From Sclerodactyla briareus (lineage: Eukaryota > Echinodermata > Holothuroidea > Dendrochirotida > Sclerodactylidae): a stretch of 64,000 nt of DNA. The stretch is from the NCBI GenBank assembly GCA_026419785.1, contig JAODTK010005643.1, positions 62,001-126,000 of the forward strand, written 5' to 3'. The position numbers and the translations under genes are program-made. Positions 56,987 through 64,000 of the stretch are shown here, piece by piece (position 1 is the first letter of the stretch; each line of letters begins with the position of its first letter). The notes below the pieces were generated by a model. It had not been told where the DNA came from, ran no database searches, and saw only the letters and a program-made list of their open reading frames with translations.

Positions 56987-57479
56987 TATCTCGCATATCT
57001 CGAAATACTTGCAACCTCTTCAGTGCAATACACATGATCATCCTATCTTTGCCATTTAATTAACATACAATAATCAGCAGAAGCCACTTACACATACTGT
57101 GTAATACGCTCATCATTGTATGCCCTTCCTGCTTCCTATTGTAAAACAAGACGAGCCAGTGAGTGACACTCTGGCCCGAGAGATCCCTAACAGACCGATT
57201 CACGTGTGCTCTCTGGTAAAACGCTCGGGGGTATTGTCCCCTTCACCTAGAAAGAAAATTTACCTTATCTGTCAGACTCAGAAGGTCCTGGTCTGCCAGG
57301 CCTAGTTGACTAATGAAAACCATTGTTCAGGGGGAGAAAAAGGATTTGTCTTTCAACCACATCTCGGCCTAGATTGTTGGTTGGTGATCCAGAGAAGAGG
57401 AGTTGTTTTCACATGTTTAGTTCTGTTGGGTAGGCTTATATGTAATCTTATTAGGGGTCTGCTCGATTATCCCTAGTGT
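56987..57479. other. No recognised gene
   Basis: Unique sequence; a 61-codon frame at 57120-57305 is unrecognised. Confidence 0.4.
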
Positions 57480-58800
57480 ACTATCCATAAGGGTCATATC
57501 ATTAGGGTCGGAATCATAACGTGCAAATTTTCGGGAAAAGGTTCGTAATTATAATGGAAATAACGGTTCGAGTTTCATTAATAAAAGGGGTCATACTCCA
57601 GAAGGTTTGATGTTCATCATAGACAACATAGGTTGGATATCTAATAGAAAAAAAAGTTCGGTATATCCATAATGGACAAAAAAGGTTTCGATATTCATAT
57701 TAGAAAAAAGGTTCGTATTCATAATTGAAAAAAAAAGGTTTCTATACCATAATAGAAAAAAAAGGCTCGATATTCATGAATAGCACAACGGGAAGTGCTC
57801 GATATACATAAGGGATTATTTAATTAGCGGTTCGTTGTAATGCATTAACGTGCAAATCCGGAAAAAAAGTTTTGGGTAATTCATAATGGAAATAAAGGTT
57901 CGATTCATATAAAAAGGGGTAATTTAATCATAATGTTCGCTATTCATAATAGAAAAATAGGGCGATATTCATAATAGAAAAAAGTTCGATATCAATAATG
58001 GACAAAAGGTTCATATCCATATAGAAAAAAAAGGTTCGATATCCCTAATAGAAAAAAGGTTTCGTATCCATAATAGAAAAAAAAGGTTTGATATTCATAA
58101 TAGAAAAGAAGGTTCGATATCCATAATGGACACGAAGGTTCGTATTCCATACTAGAAAAACATGGTTTGATATCCATAATGGACAGAGGTTTTATATTCA
58201 TAATAGAATAAGAAAGATTTCCTCCATAATGGACACAAAGGTTCGATATTCAAATAGGAAAAAAAGGTTCGCTATCCACATAGAAAAAAAGGTTCGATAT
58301 TCATAATAGAAAAGAAGGTTCCGATATCCATAAGGGTCATTATTCATAGAGTTCGTCATCCTACGTTGCAAATTTTCGGAAAGAAGGTTTCGTAATTCAT
58401 AATGGAAATAAAGATTCGATATTCAAAATAAAAAGGGGTCATAATCAATAATGTTCGATATCATATTTAGAAAAAATAGGTTCGATATTCATAATAGAAA
58501 AAAGTTAGATATCCTCATGACAAAAAAGGTTCGATATTCAAATAGAAAAAAAGGTTCGATATTTCATTAATAGAAAAAAGCTTCGATTATCCATATAGAA
58601 AAAAAGGCGATATTTCATGATAGAAAAAGAAGGTGCGATAGCCAATAATGGACCCGAAGTGATTCAGATATTTTAATAGAAAAAAAAAAGGTTGGATATC
58701 CATAATGGACCACGGAAGGTTTAAATCATACTAGAAAAGACAGTCATATCCATAATGGACACAAAGGTTCGATATTCATAATGAAAAAAGGTTCGCTATC
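57480..58800 (+). repeat. ~27-bp minisatellite array
   Basis: Dozens of imperfect units of the form 'ggttcgatattcataatag' plus an A run, alternating with 'ccataatggac' variants. A longer segment ('cgtgcaaatt', 'ttcggaaa', 'cataatggaaataaa') recurs at about 57520, 57850 and 58360, suggesting a ~0.4-0.5 kb higher-order period. Confidence 0.85.
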
Positions 58801-58856
58801 CTAATAATCTAAGTGACGTAGTGGCGTGGGGAGGAAATTATTTTGAAGGTTCATAC

Positions 58857-59103
58857 CAGGCCGTACCCACGGGGGCGGGGGGTCTGTACCCCCAGGACCA
58901 AGGGATTGAGAAATTTTTTAACCCAGTGCAGTAGAGGTTTGGCAGCTTTTATTGAGCAAAGTTACAGAGCATGTGTGCTAGGGCCCCATAAATGCTACTT
59001 ATTTGCTTATCCAAATGAGAATGAGAGGTGAGGTCCTTTCTGCGGGCGCATTCCTTGGGTTCTGACCCCCCCCCCCCCCGAAAAATCTCTCCGTACGTGC
59101 CTG
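58857..59103. mobile_element. Small MITE with CAGGC-CGTAC ends
   Basis: Left end CAGGCCGTAC and right end, inverse complemented, CAGGCACGTAC; a G-rich or C-rich run lies just inside each. The interior matches the fragment at 19345-19490 in inverse orientation. I found no clear target duplication. It separates the minisatellite from its inverted outlier. Confidence 0.5.
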
Positions 59104-59156
59104 TCTTAGCTTATATGGATATCGACCAGTTTTACCCTATTTGCAACCTATTTCGC

Positions 59157-59290
59157 CATTATGAATAACGAAAATTATGAACAATGAACCTTTTTGCTCA
59201 TTATGAATAACGAACCTTATGAATAACGAAACCTTATAATAATGACCCTTAGGAACAATGAACACTATGAATATTAAAAACTTTATAATA
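59157..59290 (-). repeat. Inverted outlier of the minisatellite
   Basis: Units such as 'cattatgaataacgaacctt' are the inverse complement of the 'ggttcg-t/a-tattcataatg' units at 57480-58800. Together they form a fold-back arrangement around the MITE. Confidence 0.65.
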
Positions 59291-59357
59291 TGGGATGTCA
59301 TCCTCTATACAGGCCTAGGAATGATTTAGTTGAGTTTACTTTGTTGCTGGGAATGAT

Positions 59358-59473
59358 GCAAATATATTTATTATATTATATTAATATTATATTATATTAT
59401 ATTATATTAATATTATATTATATTATATTAATTATATTATATTATATTATATTATATTAATTATATTATATTC
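59358..59473. repeat. (TATTA)n microsatellite
   Basis: Pentanucleotide ATATT repeats with occasional TAATATT variants. Confidence 0.93.
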
Positions 59474-59552
59474 AGGTCGGGTAAACCGCCAAACGTGTAA
59501 TCCCCCACTTCGATCAATCAAGGAGGTTGGAAATGTTTGCCTTGTTTTTGTG

Positions 59553-61099
59553 TAGCTCAAAAACCCAGCCATGCTGTTGAGCTATTTTTGATTGGCCCAC
59601 GCGGCGTCTATCTATCCAGTCTGTAAACTTTTGCATTTTGAGCCACAAAATGATCATGCTTTGATGAATCTCGACCAGACTGGTCCACAATGTTTTATTG
59701 ACGATGGGTCTCCTTGACCACTCAAAGGTCAAGGTCAATGGTATTAAAGGGGCACTATGGGCTAATAAGTGGAAAACTGCAAAATGCTACTTCTATTTAT
59801 AAATTCTGAGCACATGTGATGTTCAGTCACAATGATGGTCTACCAGCTGTACCTTCGGGTGTTCAGGAGTTTTGTCCAAGGTCCCACTTGGGCCCCTTTT
59901 ATGAAATTTCACCCATGTACTTGAATGCATCTCCTCTCACAAGCTTCAATTAACTTCTTCGAAGTTACATTTTTGGGGTTCCCCCCCCCCCATGATCCTT
60001 GGTAGAAGGCCCATTGGGGGGTTCAGGAATTTTGGGCACAGCCCAGTGGGTCAAAGGGTCAAGATATTTTCCAACAATGGTGCGTCAAGTTCATCTCCTC
60101 CCACAAGCTCAATTGATTTTCTTCATTTTCATGTTATGGTCCTGGGGTAGAGTTCCATTGGGGTTGTTCAGGAATTTTAGGCTCTGGGGCCCATCGTGAA
60201 CTACCCTGGGGCGAAATCTTGTATCTCCTACGAACAGTTGCACCAGCTGATATTCGGGCATAATGATGGTCTATAGCCAACATTCAGGGTGCCCAGGGCT
60301 TTGGGACCCATCATGTGGAATTATGCAAAATGCTTCTCCTCTTACATGTTTTGGTTGGCACATTACTGACTTTATTCATAATGATGGTCTAACAGTTCTA
60401 CCTTCGGATGTTTGGGATTGTTTAATCCTTTGCCCGAGGGCGCCTTTTATGAAATTTCATAGATTTCACACATTGGGTGAGGGTACCTGCCATCATCTCC
60501 TTCCCCACAAGTTCCAATTGATTTCTTTAAGGTTACATGCAATGCCTTCTCGGTTCGTGGTCATCAGGGGTGTTTGCGAACTCCTGGAAGCCCAGTGTTT
60601 GGCCCTAGGGCCCATCATGTTAAATCATAATGGAAATGCTTCTGCAAATTTTGATGCACAGGTCAGGGGCTGATGTTTTTGATCTATGACAGTCTAATAG
60701 CCTATCTTCGGGGTTCTCATGAATTTTGACTTGATGTCTCAGTTTTGGGCCCGAAGGCCCATCACGTCCTCACACAAGATGTTAGCCCCTGCGAAAATCC
60801 CAAAACAATATAAAACAATGTCAAGTTAATTCTCGTAAGGCGCCCATCCTGAAATGTGCAAGCGCCCTGGACGCTAGGCAAATGGATACGGTAAGTATGC
60901 AGTGGTGCATCTTTCACTTAATCAGCCATGTGTGTGAAATTCTGCGAAGAAATGCCATCCTTTCAGGCTTCCCTACAAAGCGCAATTGGATTGTGACGTT
61001 CTTGAACATTCAACACTAATTTCCACATAATCATCTGTCTCTTCGTATGACTATTGGTACAATTGTGCGGTTTGAACTACCGCACCATTGGTGCTCTCA
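59553..61099 (+). mobile_element. Family B copy B4
   Basis: The 5' end TAGCTCAA pairs with TTGAGCTA about 30 bases on. There is only a short CTAT tract. The 3' end has TTTGAACTA (61071-61079), the hairpin GCACCATTGGTGC (61082-61094) and CTCA. The interior consists of diverged 'gggcccat'/'cataatgatggtct' units. Confidence 0.63.
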
Positions 61100-61787
61100 T
61101 TTTTATCAGAAGGGTTTCATACCCAGGGAAGTGGGGGGATGGTTCCAATGCACACACTTGCTCAGGAATATGCATATTAAAATTTATTAATCCGCCATAA
61201 AATCAGTTCTGTCAAATTCGAATGGCCGTTGGGTGGGGTCCTATGGGGAGAAATATGGTCTGTAAAAATGCATAATTCTGTTTCAAAACGTGCAAAACGG
61301 ACGGAAATCTTTCACCTGAGAAGTTCAAAATGGCTGCCGTGTGTATGAATCGTACGTGGCGAAAACAAATGTTTGGTCTCAAAATGATCGCCATGCTTCA
61401 AACGAGCGAATAAGCGAAAAACTCAGTTTCGCAAGAACAAATTCGACATGACCACCGTCCGATCGGTCAGGCGACGCTCAATGCTTGCTTCACCTATTCT
61501 AATTTTACATTACGTGTTCATGTGGTGCAAAGTAAACTAGAAGAATAAGAAAAAAATGTCATATCGGCGGTCGAAATTATTATCGCAGAATCTTAAAATG
61601 GCCGCCAGGTGGAGTCGCATTGAGCGAAAAAGTTGATCCCTTTACCGATCGCAATGCTTCAAGACCCACAAATCTGCTGTAAACTCGCAACAACATAATG
61701 CCAACGTCAGGAACCTAGGCACTGTATTGATGCCAATATTTTTCATTCATTCATATTTTGTATCTATCTATCTATCTGTCTATCTGT
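61100..61787. other. No gene; recurring ATGGCCGCC-type words
   Basis: Words AAAATGGCTGCC (near 61327), AAAATGATCGCC (near 61380) and AAAATGGCCGCC (near 61595) recur in a diverged ~0.1-0.2 kb pattern. A (CTAT)n tract ends the segment near 61763-61787. Confidence 0.4.
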
Positions 61788-63935
61788 CGGCATGGCGTCA
61801 ACAGGTGGGACGGGGGGGGGGGACATGTCACCCCACTTTTCAAAAGTGGGGAGGGGGATATCATATCGTTTGCCCCCTCCCCACTTTCCCCGGACCGTAA
61901 TAAAAAATAATGAGCACTGCCCGATTTTGTATGCACTCTAAACGTATTCAATTTTTGTCTAACCAAACAATAATCGCGTTGGAATTGTCTTAAGCCATAT
62001 TTCCAGGTGCGACCCCAGGGAAGCTCTGGACCCGACTAGTGTTGGTCATAATGTTTTGGGTCATAATGATGGCCTAACAGCCGTACCTTCGGGTGTTCAG
62101 TTGATTGTTTTGGTCCAAGGTCCCACTTGGGCCCGAGGGCACATCTTATGAATTTTCACACAATAGTACTTGAGTGCATCTCCTCCCACAAGATTCAATT
62201 GATGTCTTCAAGATATATGTAATGGTACTTGGGTGGATGGCCATCGGGGTTGTTCCGGAATTTTGTGGCTCAAGCCCAGTTTGGGCCCTATGGTTCATTA
62301 TATGAAATACCGCATCCTCTTGTATCTCCTACAAATTTCGTTCACAGAGCTGATGTCAGGCATAAAAGGTTGGTCAAATAGCTGTCCTTCAGGGTGCCCC
62401 CTGGATTAGGTCCCGTACCCAGTGTGGCCCCTGGGGCCCGTCATGCGGAATTACTCAAATGCTTCTCCCTTACGAATTTCAGTGCATAGTGCTGAACATT
62501 TCGTCATAATGATGGTCTAACAGCTTTACCTTTGAGGTGTTTCAGGATTTTTGGTCTAAGGTCCCACTTGGCCCGTGGGGCCCATTTTCTGAAATTTTTT
62601 CACCCTGGTATTTGAAATGCTCTCCTCCCACAAGATTGACTTGATGATTCTTCAGAGTACAAGGTAGTGGTCGCTGGGTTTGAGGCCCATTGGGTGTGTG
62701 TGTTCGGAGATTTGGGCTCGAGCCTTCAGTTTGGGCCCTAGGGCCCTCATGTGGCATTAACGCACTCTTCTCTGTTACGAAATTTCCGTTGCACAGTTCT
62801 GGCTTTGGTCATAGTGATCGTCTAACGCCGTACCGTTGTGGGGTGTTCAGGATTTTGGTCCGAGGTCCTACTTGGGCCATTTTTAATGGGAATTTCACAC
62901 AATAGTCTTGAAATGCATCTCTTCTCAATCAATTCAATTGTTTGCTTCACAATGTTACATGTACCGTCCTTGGGTAAGGGCCATAAGAGGTGTTCTTGAA
63001 TTTAGCCAAGGCCCAATATATATGAAATACTTGCAAAATCTTGTATCTCCCGACAAATTCCTGTTGCACAGTGCTGATGTTCATTGATAATGATGGACTA
63101 ATAGCTGTACCCAGGGTGCCCAGCGATTCAGGACCCATGGGCCGCATCGTCACTGTTTGGCATGCGGCCTATTATGTTGAACATTCAATGACTGCTGAGA
63201 CATTTTTTGGGCCATATGAAGAGCATGGTCAAGTCTAAAGGGGCACAATAGGGCCTTGTTTGAAACAAACATCTTAAACATTTATCACATTATTGTACAT
63301 TCAATCTTGGTACTTTGTGTAGTTTGAGCTACAGCACCGTTGGTGCTCCTAGTTCGAAAGTGTTTCGGCTCGCAGTGGCTTTTTTCTTCTTCCAGGCGTT
63401 TTTTGTCTTAACATCAGCCGTGTTGCAGTGGTAACGCCACCCTGTGGTCTCGAGCTGGTCTCGTCTCGACTACAACACTGCTAAATATGCGATGTAATGT
63501 TCGAATCATTTTGTTCACCCGATTAATTTTCAGAAGCCTCGAGGTCAGACTGCCTGCCCCCCCCCCCCCCCATTATTTCTGAGATGAAAATTTCTGGCGG
63601 AAATTCGTGGGACAATCTGGGACGAAAAGCAAAATGAAAAGAATGCCTGATTTTTTTGCGGACTTTTTCCGATAAAATGCCCGAAAACATCAATTTTTTT
63701 CGCGCGCGCGGTTACTTTGCAAGACTGACTTGTGAAATTTGGGTACAGATTTCCCTGCTCCCATTTGGGAGTGGTCCCTACCCGATTGCTTTCCCTTCGA
63801 TCCCACCAGGAGACCGTTCGGTAGAACCCCTGTATCCCACGCAAACAAAGCCAGAGTATAAAAGGTAATAATAATGATGTGTGATACCTGTAATTCATCT
63901 TAGTATGCCACTATGAAACTTTTTCGTCTGTCTTT
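61788..63935 (+). mobile_element. Dispersed repeat F, copy 2, split by B5
   Basis: 61788-62035 matches 20573-20830, including the hairpin arms CCCCACTTTT and AAAAGTGGGG. 63353-63380 and 63483-63935 match 20870-21480. B5 lies between. A further ~80 bases around 63400-63480 are absent from copy 1. Confidence 0.58.
62041..63352 (+). mobile_element. Family B copy B5, inserted in repeat F
   Basis: 5' truncated; begins with 'ttggtcataatg' text. The 3' end is well preserved: TTTGAGCTA (63323-63331), AGCACCGTTGGTGCT (63333-63347), CTAG (63349-63352), then TTCGAAAGTGTTTCG, which is repeat-F sequence. Confidence 0.62.
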
Positions 63936-64000
63936 CACTCAATGTAGATGTAGATGGGTGCTAGTGACCGGACAATGCCGTTTCCGTCGATCTGGAGGTA

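Noticed and set aside
57992-58201. Repetitive Y-, F- and E-rich minus-strand frame
   Set aside because: It is a translation of the 27-bp minisatellite.

Overview
This is a stretch of a large, repeat-rich eukaryotic genome. Animal-type retrotransposons, tRNA-derived sequence and many microsatellites point to a metazoan. The repeat content suggests a marine invertebrate, possibly an echinoderm or other deuterostome; this is an inference, because no host gene could be identified with confidence. There is no sign of operons, bacterial genes, rRNA or CRISPR. Repeat copies and the retroelement reading frames differ by many one-base insertions and deletions, often in homopolymers. That fits a lightly polished long-read assembly at least as well as ancient decay.

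Layout. 1-4,065: a diverged 0.4 kb tandem duplication, one copy split by a family-A element. 4,640-5,010: short tandem units rich in AGGTCA-like half-sites. 6,680-14,430: a complete Ty3/gypsy-type LTR retrotransposon on the minus strand, with two LTRs, a 4-bp target duplication, a primer-site candidate, gag, protease, RT, RNase H and integrase; all coding parts are frameshifted. 14,603-15,827: a non-autonomous hAT-like element with a perfect 8-bp target duplication. 15.8-19.3 kb: largely unrecognised. 19.3-23.3 kb: a MITE fragment, A2, repeat F and A3. About 24.95 kb: a tRNA-derived SINE candidate. 27.2-30.6 kb: element B1 carrying a nested C1. 31.9-32.7 kb: a ~0.2 kb tandem repeat. 35.8-37.7 kb: C6 interrupted by A4. 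40.1-44.4 kb: the chain B2/A5/C2/B3. 44.9-49.1 kb: three head-to-tail family-C copies. 54.2-55.0 kb: a minus-strand LINE reverse-transcriptase C-terminus. 55.5-57.0 kb: A6. 57.5-59.3 kb: a minisatellite with an inverted outlier and a MITE. 59.5-63.9 kb: B4, then a second copy of repeat F interrupted by B5.

The most interesting content is three unrelated-sequence families (A, B, C) with one shared architecture. Each has a 5' hairpin with a short terminal motif, then a microsatellite, then internal repeats, then the inverse complement of the 5' motif, then a GC-rich hairpin, ending CTTG, CTAG or CTGG before a T run. Nested insertions show no target-site duplication. This is the design expected of non-autonomous Helentron/Helitron-type (HINE-like) rolling-circle elements. 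No Rep/helicase gene is present here. Family C also carries dense nuclear-receptor-like direct repeats. Host coding content is limited to two speculative small exons.
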